Below are positions 44,703-54,100 of a stretch of DNA of 64,000 bases, piece after piece. A program made the translations under genes and the position numbers. The DNA comes from an alpha proteobacterium HIMB114. GTDB lineage: Bacteria; Pseudomonadota; Alphaproteobacteria; Pelagibacterales; Pelagibacteraceae. The first letter of the stretch is position 1. Every line of letters starts with the position of its first letter. Under the pieces are notes generated by a model, which made no database searches, was not told the origin of the DNA, and was given only the letters and a program-made list of their open reading frames with translations. Where the stretch lies: NCBI GenBank assembly GCA_000163555.2, contig ADAC02000001.1, forward strand, positions 868,001 through 932,000. The letters run 5' to 3'.

Positions 44703-45427
44703 TTAGAAAAATAAATATTTTTATAATACGAAACGGCTTTTTGTTTGGTGTTATCAGTATCCGTCATAATCGCAACGCCATCAATTTCTCCAAGTTCAAG
44801 ATCTAAAAACTTTTTAAAATGCTCTTTAACGTTAAGTTTAACTGTAACCCATGAATTTACTTTTGTATCAACTAGTGATGAAGCCACATAATCAATAATT
44901 TGTTTTCGGTAAGGACCCGTCCAATGGCTATTTGTTTTTTCATTGCTAGAAAAAACATAGTTCATTACTTTTTTTTGCCAAGGTAAAGAGCCTGTTTCTT
45001 TTATTACTGATACTCGAGCCGCAAAATCATGTCCCTTTTTGCTGTTTTCTTTTATACCAGGAATTCCCTGTTCAACCTTCCAGGTTATATTTAAAAAGGG
45101 TGTTTTGTTTAAATCCACTTTGATTTCTCGTCCAAGACCTGATGCTTGTCCTTCAGCCTCTGCCTTTAGGCAGCCATTGCTTTCTATTTTTAAGTTAGCA
45201 TCTGAACTATTTTTACTTTTAAGTTTAAATAAATCAGAATTTTCTGAAGCAACACATGTACCGTTTTGATCTATTAGAATACTGTAGTCAGTCTTCTTTT
45301 TTATACTGTGAGATTTAAGTTTTGATAGCTCTTCTTGTGTAAATTCGAAAATTACAACTTTTTCATTTGAATATGACTTGGAAGATAAAAAAATTAATAA
45401 TACAAAAAAAGATAAGATATTTCTCAT
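44699..45427 (-). CDS. DUF3047 domain-containing secreted protein
   Basis: A 242-residue protein with signal peptide (residues 1-20) and a DUF3047-type beta-sandwich. TPFLNITWKVEQ near residue 108, KGHDFAARVSVI near residue 130 and GEIDGVAIMTDTDNTKQKAVSYYKNIYF at the C-terminus are family-like. Function is unknown; it is probably periplasmic. It starts directly after the stop of the upstream aldehyde dehydrogenase gene. Confidence 0.78.
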   Translation of the reverse strand: MRNILSFFVLLIFLSSKSYSNEKVVIFEFTQEELSKLKSHSIKKKTDYSILIDQNGTCVASENSDLFKLKSKNSSDANLKIESNGCLKAEAEGQASGLGREIKVDLNKTPFLNITWKVEQGIPGIKENSKKGHDFAARVSVIKETGSLPWQKKVMNYVFSSNEKTNSHWTGPYRKQIIDYVASSLVDTKVNSWVTVKLNVKEHFKKFLDLELGEIDGVAIMTDTDNTKQKAVSYYKNIYFSN

Positions 45428-46864
45428 TTACCACTCCATATTAATATTTTTTATTCTTCCATAACTTTTCATCTCATCAAGGCATTCTTCAACACCAATT
45501 CCACTTAATTTCCAACCACCAAAGGGAGCGCCAGGGTATCTTCCTGCAGCATTAACCCATATATAACCAGACTCTATTTGATCAGCTACATTTTTAGCTT
45601 TATCCATATCATTAGTTACAATGTAACCCGTTAAGCCGTATTTCACAGAATTTGCCATTTTAATAACTTCCTCTTCATCATCCCACTCTAAAACTGAAAC
45701 TACTGGACCAAAAATCTCTTCATTTGCAACGGTCATGTTTTGAGTCACATTATTTAAAACTGTTGGTTTAATAAAAAATCCGTCTTTTAATTTTTGATCT
45801 TTGATATCATAACCACCTATATACAGTTCAGCTCCTTCTTGAATTGCACCATCGATGTAAGATTTTATTCTGTCGTATTGTTTTTTTGATACCACAGGCC
45901 CTACATCTGTATCTTCTTCCCAAGGTAAACCTATTTTTAACTTTTCAATTTTTTCTTTGAGAATTTCTAAGTATTTTTTTTTCAAAGATTTGTGAATGAA
46001 AACTCTAGTAGGCGATGTACAAGATTCTCCCTTGGCATCAAAACGCATTCCCTTTAATGTAACCTCAACAATTTTTTCTGGATCAGCATCACTAAATGCA
46101 ATTAAAGGATTTTTTCCACCAAGTTCTAAACTTACTTTTTTTAATAAACTTGATGCAGCCTCATTAATTTTAATTCCAGTCTCAACAGAACAAATGCCTG
46201 CTATCCTTCCAATATCAGGATGTCTGACTAAATAATCTCCAACTTCATGATCTCCACAAATAATACTGACTAACCCGTCAGGCAAAACATCTTTGATAAC
46301 TTCTGAAAATTTTAAAGCAGATAATGGAGCTTGTTCAGAATTTTTTATAATAATGGCGTTACCCATCAAAAGAGGTGCGGCTAATTTTTCTAAACACCAT
46401 CTAAAAGGTCGATTAAATGCATTAATTTTTAATACAATTCCATAAGGTTGGTATTTGGTAATATTTGAATGATTAATTTTATTTGAAAAAGTCTCATCTT
46501 TAATTTCATCTACCTGGTCACAAAAATACTTAACATTTTTTATAGCGGACTTAATATCATTACGAGCAAATCTGATCGTATTACCAACATTATAACAATC
46601 TATTTTTGCATACGTTTCTAAGTTTTTTTCTGCAATATCACAAAGTTGTAATATTTTTTTTGCTCTGTCTTTAATGTTAATTTTAGCCCATTCCTTTTGA
46701 GCTTTTTTTGCACCAGCAATTGCTTGGTCTAAAATATTTTTTGGAACAATTTTTACTTCAGATAATACTTGACCAGTTGCAGGATTAATAATTGATAAAC
46801 TTTTTCCTTCATCAAACCATTTTCCATCAACAAAGGAGCCTTTTAAATTTAATTCGTTTTCCAT
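45428..46864 (-). CDS. Aldehyde dehydrogenase, paralogue of PhnY
   Basis: A 478-residue NAD(P)-dependent aldehyde dehydrogenase with catalytic Cys in GESCTSPTRV near residue 280 and general base Glu in LELGGKNP near residue 246. It aligns over its full length with the PhnY at 22209-23651: both share KINAFNRPF/KINPFNHPF-type segments, NSEQAP, and the closing GVEEC-DEMK and KNINM motifs. The substrate is unknown; phosphonoacetaldehyde or another small aldehyde is possible. It lies between a DUF3047 gene and tRNA-Arg, away from any phosphonate gene. Confidence 0.85.
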   Translation of the reverse strand: MENELNLKGSFVDGKWFDEGKSLSIINPATGQVLSEVKIVPKNILDQAIAGAKKAQKEWAKINIKDRAKKILQLCDIAEKNLETYAKIDCYNVGNTIRFARNDIKSAIKNVKYFCDQVDEIKDETFSNKINHSNITKYQPYGIVLKINAFNRPFRWCLEKLAAPLLMGNAIIIKNSEQAPLSALKFSEVIKDVLPDGLVSIICGDHEVGDYLVRHPDIGRIAGICSVETGIKINEAASSLLKKVSLELGGKNPLIAFSDADPEKIVEVTLKGMRFDAKGESCTSPTRVFIHKSLKKKYLEILKEKIEKLKIGLPWEEDTDVGPVVSKKQYDRIKSYIDGAIQEGAELYIGGYDIKDQKLKDGFFIKPTVLNNVTQNMTVANEEIFGPVVSVLEWDDEEEVIKMANSVKYGLTGYIVTNDMDKAKNVADQIESGYIWVNAAGRYPGAPFGGWKLSGIGVEECLDEMKSYGRIKNINMEW

Positions 46865-46874
46865 ATTTTCCTAT

Positions 46875-46951
46875 TGGCGCGCCCGGGAAGATTCGAACTC
46901 CCAACCTTCTGATCCGTAGTCAGACGATCTATCCAGTTGATCTACGGGCGC
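46875..46951 (-). tRNA. tRNA-Arg (anticodon ACG)
   Basis: A 77-base cloverleaf on the minus strand. The acceptor GCGCCCG pairs with CGGGCGC, followed by discriminator G and an encoded CCA. The anticodon arm TCTGA-CTACGGA-TCAGA gives anticodon ACG (read as ICG after deamination), for CGN arginine codons. The T arm has GGGAG-TTCGAAT-CTTCC with one G-U pair. It sits 10 bases upstream of the aldehyde dehydrogenase start. Confidence 0.96.
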
Positions 46952-47042
46952 AATTAATCGTTGTAATATCATTGTTTTGCCTCAATTAAATTAAAAAATA
47001 TTTATTGTTAATTTTGAAGATAAGAGTAATTACCGAAAAAAA

Positions 47043-48278
47043 ATGAGTTTGATTAAAGAGAATATTAAGGATCTTTTACCATCCTCTACACTTTTGATTA
47101 ATGAAATGTGTAAAGAGATGTCTAAAGCTGGTAAGACAATTTATCAGTTTGGATTTGGGCAATCTCCATTTCCAGTACCTGAAAAAATTGTTGAAGCTTT
47201 AAAAGTAAACGCACATCAAAAAGATTATCTTCCATCTAAAGGATTATTTGAACTTAGAAAATCAATAGCCGGATTTTTAACAAGAAAAGGTTACAAAAAT
47301 TTAAATCATGAAAATATAATTATAGGTCCTGGTTCAAAAGAATTAATGTTCTTACTTCAAGTTGCGTTTGACGGGGAAGTTATTTTACCTGTTCCAAGCT
47401 GGGTTTCATACGCACCACAAGCAATTATCGCGAAAAATAAATATCATTGGATTCAAACCGAAAAGGAAACTAATTGGCATATTTCCCCTGAGCATATTGA
47501 TCAAATTGCATCAAAAATCGAAAGCAAAAACAAACTCATTATTTTAAACTCTCCAAATAATCCTTCTGGAACAAACATTCATTTATTAAAAGAGTTGGGC
47601 GAAGTATTTACTAAACACAATATTACTGTCTTATCAGATGAAATTTATTCTGAACTTTATTTTAAAGATAACTATAAATCTATTTCACACTTTCACGAAA
47701 ATACGATTGTAAGCAGTAGTTTAAGTAAATGGGCTGGAGCTGGTGGCTGGAGAGTAGGATATTTTGCTGTACCAAATAATTTAATTGAGATTTTTGAAAA
47801 ACTTGCTGTACTTGGAACTGAAACATTTAGCGCCGTATCTGCGCCTACACAATTTGCAGCAATTACTGCTTATGAAGAAGATCACTCTGAATACTTAAAT
47901 AAATCTAAAAAAATTCTTCACGTCATTGCTCATTATGTTTATGAGCAATTGAAACAGCTTGATGTTGATATGATTGAACCAGAGGGTGGTTTTTATTTAA
48001 TGCCAGATTTTACAAGAATGCTTCATAAAAAATTTAAAAATTCAAAAGATTTTTGTAAAACTTTATTAGATGAAGCAGGTGTTGCGGTGCTACCTGGATC
48101 TGATTTTGGCTTCCCAATTGAAAAATTAATATTTAGACTGAGTTATGTTGACTTTAATGGTGCAGAATTTTTAAAAGTTAAAGACACGGATATTACTGAA
48201 GAAAATTTACCAAAATACGCTCCAAAAATTGTTGGTGGTGTTCAACAAATTATCAACTTTGCAAAAAAATACGCATAA
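47043..48278 (+). CDS. PLP-dependent aminotransferase, class I/II
   Basis: A 411-residue fold-type I aminotransferase. Visible are the substrate region FGFGQSPFPVPE near residue 36, GPGSKELMFLLQ near residue 98, NSPNNPSGTN near residue 177 (PLP phenol-contact Asn), SDEIYSELYF near residue 203 and the Schiff-base Lys in SSSLSKWAGAGGWRVGYF near residue 234. Aspartate, aromatic or alanine donors are all possible. It stands 71 bases before a TAXI/TRAP operon on the same strand, so its product or substrate may be the transported amino or keto acid; that link is inference. Confidence 0.86.
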   Translation: MSLIKENIKDLLPSSTLLINEMCKEMSKAGKTIYQFGFGQSPFPVPEKIVEALKVNAHQKDYLPSKGLFELRKSIAGFLTRKGYKNLNHENIIIGPGSKELMFLLQVAFDGEVILPVPSWVSYAPQAIIAKNKYHWIQTEKETNWHISPEHIDQIASKIESKNKLIILNSPNNPSGTNIHLLKELGEVFTKHNITVLSDEIYSELYFKDNYKSISHFHENTIVSSSLSKWAGAGGWRVGYFAVPNNLIEIFEKLAVLGTETFSAVSAPTQFAAITAYEEDHSEYLNKSKKILHVIAHYVYEQLKQLDVDMIEPEGGFYLMPDFTRMLHKKFKNSKDFCKTLLDEAGVAVLPGSDFGFPIEKLIFRLSYVDFNGAEFLKVKDTDITEENLPKYAPKIVGGVQQIINFAKKYA

Positions 48279-48349
48279 CTCAACGGTTGATATCATTGCT
48301 CGGCTATAGTATTTTTTCCTCAAACTTTAATTAATTAAGGGGGACAATA

Positions 48350-49348
48350 ATGAAAAAGCTATTTGCTTCTTTCACGTCAGCTTTAGCAATTTTTGCTTTT
48401 AGTTTACCTTTCAGTACTTCTGTAAAATCTGCAGAATTCTTTACAATTGGTACTGGTGGTGCAACTGGAGTTTATTTCCAAGTTGGTAACGCTATTTGTA
48501 AAATGGTCGCAAAGCTACAATCTGCCGAGCACGGTAGAAAAAAAGGAACTGACAAAGCGTACAGATGTGCGGCTCCATCTTCGGGTGGATCAACATATAA
48601 TATTGGTCAAATCCAACAAGGCGAGTTTCAATTTGGTGTAGCTCAGTCTGACTGGCAATATCATGCATATAATGCATCTAAGCCAGATAAAGTAAAACCA
48701 TTCAAAGATCTAAGAGCTGTATTTTCTGCTCACCCAGAGCCTTTTCAAATTATCGCAAGAAAAGGATCTAAGATCAAAGATTGGAAATCTTTAAAAGGAA
48801 AAAAAGTTAACATTGGTAACCCAGGTTCTGGTCAAAGAGGAACTTTTGAAGTGCTAATGGAATCTCACGGTGTAAACAAAAGTTATTTTGGTTCTACAAC
48901 TGAGCTAACTTCATCTGAGCAATCAGGTGCACTTTGTGATAAAAAAATCGATGCTTTTGGTTATACTGTAGGTGTGCCTAATGCTGGTGTTGCTCAATCA
49001 ACAGATGGCTGTGGTGCTTACATTATTAACCTAACAACTCCACAAGTTAAAAAACTAGTTGCGGATAATCCGTTCTATGCTTTTGCAACTATTCCAAAAG
49101 GAACTTACAAAACTTCAAAAAAAGATGTAACAACTTTTGGTGTGATGGCGTCTGTTGTTACAAGCGCAAGTGTTTCTGAAGAAATGGTATACAATGTAGT
49201 GAAAGCTGTTTTTGAAAATCTTGATGATTTCAAAAAACAACACCCTGCATTTGCAAACCTTGATCCTAAGAAAATGATCAAAGATGGTTTGTCTGCACCA
49301 TTACACCCAGGAGCAGTTAAGTATTATAAAGAAAAAGGCTTAATGTAG
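48350..49348 (+). CDS. TRAP transporter substrate-binding protein, TAXI family
   Basis: A 332-residue periplasmic binding protein with signal peptide (residues 1-28, ending KSA). TAXI features are FFTIGTGGATGVYFQVGNAIC near residue 30, CAAPSSGGSTYNIGQIQQGEFQFGVAQSDW near residue 73 and VNIGNPGSGQRGTFE near residue 151. An AAGGGGGA ribosome-binding site lies 7 bases before the ATG. It feeds the fused TRAP permease downstream; ligands of this family include glutamate and other organic acids. Confidence 0.93.
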   Translation: MKKLFASFTSALAIFAFSLPFSTSVKSAEFFTIGTGGATGVYFQVGNAICKMVAKLQSAEHGRKKGTDKAYRCAAPSSGGSTYNIGQIQQGEFQFGVAQSDWQYHAYNASKPDKVKPFKDLRAVFSAHPEPFQIIARKGSKIKDWKSLKGKKVNIGNPGSGQRGTFEVLMESHGVNKSYFGSTTELTSSEQSGALCDKKIDAFGYTVGVPNAGVAQSTDGCGAYIINLTTPQVKKLVADNPFYAFATIPKGTYKTSKKDVTTFGVMASVVTSASVSEEMVYNVVKAVFENLDDFKKQHPAFANLDPKKMIKDGLSAPLHPGAVKYYKEKGLM

Positions 49349-49360
49349 TCTTTTGATATT

Positions 49361-49395
49361 AAAAGGCCCAGTTAAGAAACTGGGCCTTTTTTTTT
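49361..49395 (+). terminator. Rho-independent terminator after the TAXI binding-protein gene
   Basis: AAAAGGCCCAGT (49361-49372) pairs perfectly with ACTGGGCCTTTT (49379-49390), with a 6-base loop and a run of T continuing to 49395. It starts 12 bases after the stop codon and lies 38 bases upstream of the TRAP permease start, so it should reduce permease expression relative to the binding protein. Confidence 0.93.
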
Positions 49396-49432
49396 ATACT
49401 CCTTTAAAAAACAAAAGTTTATAATTCTCATC

Positions 49433-51793
49433 ATGTCAAAAGAAGGAATTAAAACCGCATCAGACCAATTTAAAAATATTGATGATGAAGGTGGAGTAAA
49501 AAGAAACCTTAAAGGTTTTAATCTAAAACTTGTTGCAGGTATTGCAATTTGCTGGACATTGTTTCAGTTGTGGTATGCAAGTCCGTTTCCATTTCTTTTA
49601 AGCTTTGGAATTTTTATTGATTTACCTGCAAGAGCTATACATTTAGCTTTTGCATTAATTTTATGTTTTTTAATTTACCCCTCTAAAAAATCAAATTCTA
49701 ACCAACCTATAAAGTATTATGATTATTTATTTGTAGGGCTTTCTATTATTACAACTTTTTATATTGTCTTTGACTACGAAGGTTTGGTTAACCGTCAAGG
49801 TGTTCTTGCAAATATTAATCTATTTGGAATTAAAATTCCATATGAAATGATATTAGGTGCTGTTGGTATGGTTTTGTTGCTTGAAGCAACCAGAAGAGCA
49901 ATTGGATTGCCTTTAGTTTTTATCGCTGTCATATTTATAATTTTTTCAATTTTTGGTCAGCAAATGCCAGATCTTATTGCTCATGCAGGTTTATCGATTA
50001 CTAGATTAGTTGGATATCACTGGCTTGGAGGGGAAGCTATTTTTGGTATTCCCATAAGTGTTTCTGTTGGTTTTATTTTCTTATTTGTTTTATTTGGATC
50101 TATTTTAGATGCAGCAGGTGGTGGTAAATATTTTTTAAATTTAGCATTTGCTCTAGTAGGTAAAATGAGAGGCGGTCCTGCAAAAGCTGCTATTTTAGCT
50201 TCTGGGTTAACTGGTATGATTTCAGGATCATCAGTTGCAAATACAGTTACAACTGGGACATTCACAATTCCTATTATGAAAAAAACAGGATTGCCCGCAG
50301 TTAAAGCTGGAGCTGTTGAGGTTGCAGCATCTGTTAATGGACAAATCATGCCGCCAATTATGGGAGCTGCTGCGTTTGTAATGGCGGAACTACTTGGTAT
50401 TCCTTATCTAACTGTTGTTACTCATGCCTTTTTACCAGCTGTTATTTCATACATTGCTCTTTTTTATATTTCTCACTTAGAGGCATTAAAGCTAGATATT
50501 AAAGGTTTGCCTGAAAAAGATATTCCTCCTTTAAAAGAAACATTTTTAAGTGGTATTCATTACTTAATTCCAATTGGTGTTTTGATTTATTTACTCTTAG
50601 TGATGAATTGGACTGCCGCATCATCAATATTTTATTCAATCATTTCATTAATCATTATCATTATTATTAAAGAATTAATTACCTCTAAAAAAGAAAATCA
50701 AACTTCAAAAGTTGGTTTTATTAATGCTTTTAACAAAATTATTACGGGTTTTGAAAAAGGTGCAGTTAATATGGTAAGTGTTGGTATCGCAATTGCAACT
50801 GCAGGAATTATTGTTGGTGCTGTTTCGTCAACGGGTCTAAGTAACAATCTTGTTATTATTGTTGAGGCCATATCTGGTGGAAATATTATTTATCTTTTAG
50901 GTCTTACTGCTTTTCTTTGTATTATTTTAGGAATGGGATTACCTACGACTGCAAACTATCTAGTTGTTGCAGCTCTTATGGCTAATGTTGTAGTTGAGGT
51001 TGGCAGTGCATCAGGTTATGTATTCCCGCTTATCGCAATTCATTTATATGTTTTTTATTATGGTTTAATGGCAGACGTCACACCACCTGTTGGACTTGCT
51101 TCCTATGCAGCTGCAGCGATATCAAGGGCAGATCCAATAAAAACAGGTGTTCAGGCATTTTGGTATAGTCTGAGAACAGGTATTTTGCCAATTGTATTTA
51201 TTTTTAACAACGAACTTTTGCTTATTGGTATCGAAAACTGGTTCCATGGTATTGTTGTCATGATCACATCTTTAATTGCAATATTAGTATTTACTGCAGC
51301 AACACAAGGTTGGTTTGTTAATAAATTAAAATGGTATGAAATTATTGTATTTTTACTTATTTCTTTAGCGTTATTTAGACCAGGATTAATTATGGACCAA
51401 TTTTACCCAGAGTTTAATCAAGTAAAACTCAATACAAAAATAATTAATGAAACTAAATTTCAATCTGATCAAAAAGTTCAAATTAAAGTTACAAGGCAAA
51501 CAGCCTATGGACCGAGATATAAAATGTTTGAAATACCCAAGGATTCTTTTGACCAATCTTATTCATTAGAAGAGTACGGTATTAATCTAGTCACAAAAAA
51601 AGATAGTATCATTATTGATACACTTAAATGGAATGGTATTGCAAAAAAATCAGGTTTTGAAACTGATGATATTTTAACTGAAATTAAAATTGAGAATAAA
51701 AATCGTCCAGATAAAGATATTGTTTATCCGTTTGCTTTATTGGTCTTGGGGTTATTTGGATATTTAAACTATAGGAAACAAAGTATCAGATAG
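49433..51793 (+). CDS. TRAP transporter fused permease (small plus large subunit, DUF3394 tail)
   Basis: A 786-residue inner-membrane protein: an N-terminal DctQ-like part of about four spans (residues 30-150), a DctM-like part of about 12 spans, and a C-terminal DUF3394 region with PDZ-like character (GIAKKSGFETDDILTEI near residue 740). Large-subunit motifs are ASGLTGMISGSSVANTVTTGTFTIPIMKK near residue 259, NGQIMPPIMGAAAFVM near residue 302, GMGLPTTANYLVVAALM near residue 501 and DVTPPVGLASYAAA near residue 544. It works with the TAXI protein by ion-coupled uptake. Confidence 0.93.
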   Translation: MSKEGIKTASDQFKNIDDEGGVKRNLKGFNLKLVAGIAICWTLFQLWYASPFPFLLSFGIFIDLPARAIHLAFALILCFLIYPSKKSNSNQPIKYYDYLFVGLSIITTFYIVFDYEGLVNRQGVLANINLFGIKIPYEMILGAVGMVLLLEATRRAIGLPLVFIAVIFIIFSIFGQQMPDLIAHAGLSITRLVGYHWLGGEAIFGIPISVSVGFIFLFVLFGSILDAAGGGKYFLNLAFALVGKMRGGPAKAAILASGLTGMISGSSVANTVTTGTFTIPIMKKTGLPAVKAGAVEVAASVNGQIMPPIMGAAAFVMAELLGIPYLTVVTHAFLPAVISYIALFYISHLEALKLDIKGLPEKDIPPLKETFLSGIHYLIPIGVLIYLLLVMNWTAASSIFYSIISLIIIIIIKELITSKKENQTSKVGFINAFNKIITGFEKGAVNMVSVGIAIATAGIIVGAVSSTGLSNNLVIIVEAISGGNIIYLLGLTAFLCIILGMGLPTTANYLVVAALMANVVVEVGSASGYVFPLIAIHLYVFYYGLMADVTPPVGLASYAAAAISRADPIKTGVQAFWYSLRTGILPIVFIFNNELLLIGIENWFHGIVVMITSLIAILVFTAATQGWFVNKLKWYEIIVFLLISLALFRPGLIMDQFYPEFNQVKLNTKIINETKFQSDQKVQIKVTRQTAYGPRYKMFEIPKDSFDQSYSLEEYGINLVTKKDSIIIDTLKWNGIAKKSGFETDDILTEIKIENKNRPDKDIVYPFALLVLGLFGYLNYRKQSIR

Positions 51794-51898
51794 TTTACAA
51801 GACTCACAAATCATAAAGCCATAAAGTAAATAATTTGCGTAAACGGTCTCATTTTCTTGACCACACTTTTCACATTTTTTGATAATTTTTTTATTCAA
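51764..51898 (-). CDS. 44-residue zinc-ribbon-like protein
   Basis: The frame [19 protein letters not shown]...[16 protein letters not shown] has two CxxC knuckles (Cys9/Cys12 and about Cys32/Cys35), the pattern of a small rubredoxin-like or zinc-ribbon protein. It opens with TTG at 51898, overlapping the end of the enolase-superfamily gene by 8 bases, and its last 30 bases overlap the TRAP permease gene antisense. No family is recognised. Conserved cysteine spacing and tight coupling support it; the TTG start and small size lower confidence. Confidence 0.5.
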   Translation of the reverse strand: MNKKIIKKCEKCGQENETVYANYLLYGFMICESCKLSDTLFPIV

Positions 51899-53066
51899 TA
51901 ATTTGGAAGTCTTTTTCATATTTATTTGAAAGATTAATTCCTAAACCAGGAATATTTTCATCTAAATCGATAAAACCATTTTTTGGCTCCGGATCACCTT
52001 CAAATATATAATAGAAAAGTTCATTACCTATCTCAACATCATGAACAGGAAAAAACTCTGAGAATGGACAATTTAAATTAGCCATTGTTAAATGATAATT
52101 ATGCATTTGACCTGCATGAGGAATAACAGGCACTTGATAAGCTTCTGCTAAAGCATTAATTTTTTGTGCTGCTGTAATTCCACCAACTCTATTTGTGTCA
52201 TATTGAATATAACTCACAGCCTTAAGATCTAACAGTTGTCTAAAGCCAAATAATGAGAATTCGTGCTCTCCACCTGAAATTGGTATCATATTCATATTAT
52301 TGAGTTCAGCATACCCATGAATATCATCTGCGATCACTGGCTCTTCTAACCACTTTGGTTGGAACTTCATTAACTTGGGCAGCATATGTTTTGTATATTC
52401 TAAATTCCATCCCATATAACATTCCAACATTAGGTCTGTGTCATATCCAACAACCTCTCTTACAGCTTCAACTAACTCTAAATTTTTCTTAACTCCATCA
52501 GGGCCATCTTTTGGTCCCCAGCCAAAACGCATCTTGAACATTTTAAAACCTTGATCAACATAACTTTGGGCTTCTTTTTTTAAATCTTCAATTGGCTGGC
52601 TATATAATTTTGAAGCATAAACAGGAATTTTTTCCTTAGTTCTTCCGCCTAATAACTTAAACACAGGTTTATTAGTTAATTTTCCTAGTAAGTCCCATAT
52701 AGCAATATCAACTGCAGATATGGCAGTTATTCCCACACCTTTTCGTCCCCATGCTAATGTTCTTCTGTACATTTTTTCCCAGAGATAAGCATAATCAAAA
52801 GGGTCTTCATTTAATATTAAAGGCGTTAGATAATGATCAATCGTTTTCTTTACAACTTGTGGAGCTAAAGCAGCATTACCAAGTCCAACTAAACCATCGT
52901 CTGTTTCAATTTCACAAGTTAGCCATTCATGAAATCTAAATGAACCCATGTTATCACCTTTTTCATACAAAAGGTCAGACGCATTGGTACAAAAATTACT
53001 TTGTGGAGGTACTGTTTTGCCTTTCCATTGATAGACTTTTGTTTTTACCGATTTGATTTTTGTCAT
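51891..53066 (-). CDS. Enolase-superfamily sugar-acid dehydratase (L-rhamnonate dehydratase-like)
   Basis: A 391-residue mandelate-racemase-subgroup enzyme. Such enzymes dehydrate acid sugars to 2-keto-3-deoxy acids using Mg. A capping domain (1-120) and TIM barrel follow, with KMR (Lys178-x-Arg180), metal ligands at Glu215, Glu241/242 and Glu267 (SGGEHE), and the Asp290-His317 dyad ([17 protein letters not shown]). The PFSEF and closing PGLGINL segments resemble rhamnonate dehydratase. The first metal ligand, normally Asp, is Glu here. It overlaps pdxA by one base. The sugar-acid substrate cannot be read from sequence. Confidence 0.85.
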   Translation of the reverse strand: MTKIKSVKTKVYQWKGKTVPPQSNFCTNASDLLYEKGDNMGSFRFHEWLTCEIETDDGLVGLGNAALAPQVVKKTIDHYLTPLILNEDPFDYAYLWEKMYRRTLAWGRKGVGITAISAVDIAIWDLLGKLTNKPVFKLLGGRTKEKIPVYASKLYSQPIEDLKKEAQSYVDQGFKMFKMRFGWGPKDGPDGVKKNLELVEAVREVVGYDTDLMLECYMGWNLEYTKHMLPKLMKFQPKWLEEPVIADDIHGYAELNNMNMIPISGGEHEFSLFGFRQLLDLKAVSYIQYDTNRVGGITAAQKINALAEAYQVPVIPHAGQMHNYHLTMANLNCPFSEFFPVHDVEIGNELFYYIFEGDPEPKNGFIDLDENIPGLGINLSNKYEKDFQIIE

Positions 53067-54055
53067 TAATTAATTTGAGTTCCTGAATTCATTTTTACTG
53101 CTAATTTAAATGAATTAATCGTAGGTTCTAGATTAGCAGTATTAGTTCCAACAATATCAAAAGCAGTTCCATGAGCTGGAGTTGTTACAGGAACAGTTAA
53201 TCCACCTGACACTGTTACCCCTCTATCAAAACCAAATGCTTTCAATCCACATTGTAAAGCATCATGATACATTCCTACTATGCAATCATGATTCTTGTTT
53301 TTAAACGCAGTTATAAAAGATGTATCGCACGGCAAAGGTCCGTCAGCATTAATTCCCATTTTTTTAGCTTCTTCAATGGCAGGTATAATTTCATCTTTTT
53401 CTTCAGTGCCAAATTCAGCATGAGGATTAAGTGCTTGGACAGCTATTCTAGGATTTTTAATTCCACTCATTTTTAAAGTTTGGTCTAACAACTTAATTGG
53501 TTTTAAAATGTTTTCTTTTGTAATATTCTCTGGAACTTCTTTGATTGGGATATGTGATGTTACACGAGCAGTCCAAAAATTATCTACAACATTAAATTCA
53601 CAACAAAATTCTTTCATTTCAAGTTTATTCTGCATGAAATCATGCTCGTCATTATACTGACAACCACCCATCATTAAACTTGTTTTGTTCATAGGACCAA
53701 AGTTGATTGCATCAATTTTCTTTTCTTTTGCGAGATCTAAAGCATAATCCATAGCCTCAAGAACACTTTTTCCAGACTCGGCAGAAACTTCGCCTCTTTT
53801 GTAAGTTCTATTTGTTCCCTTTGAAATATCTAAAAAGAATTTTGTTTTATCATTAAATTTAACTTCGTTAAAATCAGTAACAAATTTAAAATCAACTTTT
53901 TTTCCTGATATATTTTCACCATCTTCTAATATTTTTTTTTCACCAATTACAACTACATTGGCTTCATTAGAAATATCTTCATTTAATAATCTAACAACTA
54001 ATTCTGGACCAATGCCTGAAGGGTCTCCTAATAAAACTGCTACTTTTTTTTTCAT
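53066..54055 (-). CDS. pdxA: PdxA-family dehydrogenase (4-hydroxythreonine-4-phosphate dehydrogenase-like)
   Basis: A 329-residue NAD- and metal-dependent oxidative decarboxylase. [17 protein letters not shown] near residue 8 and the three metal-binding His regions are present: [13 protein letters not shown] near residue 167, [14 protein letters not shown] near residue 210 and GMYHDALQ near residue 262, followed by [24 protein letters not shown]. Housekeeping PdxA acts in pyridoxal phosphate synthesis. Placement between a sugar-acid dehydratase and TctA suggests the PdxA2-type catabolic role, but no DUF1537 kinase, the usual PdxA2 partner, is present. Confidence 0.88.
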   Translation of the reverse strand: MKKKVAVLLGDPSGIGPELVVRLLNEDISNEANVVVIGEKKILEDGENISGKKVDFKFVTDFNEVKFNDKTKFFLDISKGTNRTYKRGEVSAESGKSVLEAMDYALDLAKEKKIDAINFGPMNKTSLMMGGCQYNDEHDFMQNKLEMKEFCCEFNVVDNFWTARVTSHIPIKEVPENITKENILKPIKLLDQTLKMSGIKNPRIAVQALNPHAEFGTEEKDEIIPAIEEAKKMGINADGPLPCDTSFITAFKNKNHDCIVGMYHDALQCGLKAFGFDRGVTVSGGLTVPVTTPAHGTAFDIVGTNTANLEPTINSFKLAVKMNSGTQIN

Positions 54056-54100
54056 AATCTTAACTCCCTGGTTAATAATTCTTAATTATTCTTAATTCAA

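Noticed and set aside
46875-46951. tRNA-Arg as an integration site for a mobile island
   Set aside because: No integrase, no repeated tRNA 3' end and no composition change were seen on either side.
48279-48349. Possible riboswitch before the TAXI gene
   Set aside because: The 71-base leader is too short and no known riboswitch core could be recognised; only a strong ribosome-binding site is evident.
50017-50349. 110-codon open frame antisense to the TRAP permease
   Set aside because: It lies wholly inside a conserved TRAP segment and reads as a shadow rich in Pro, Ala and Thr.
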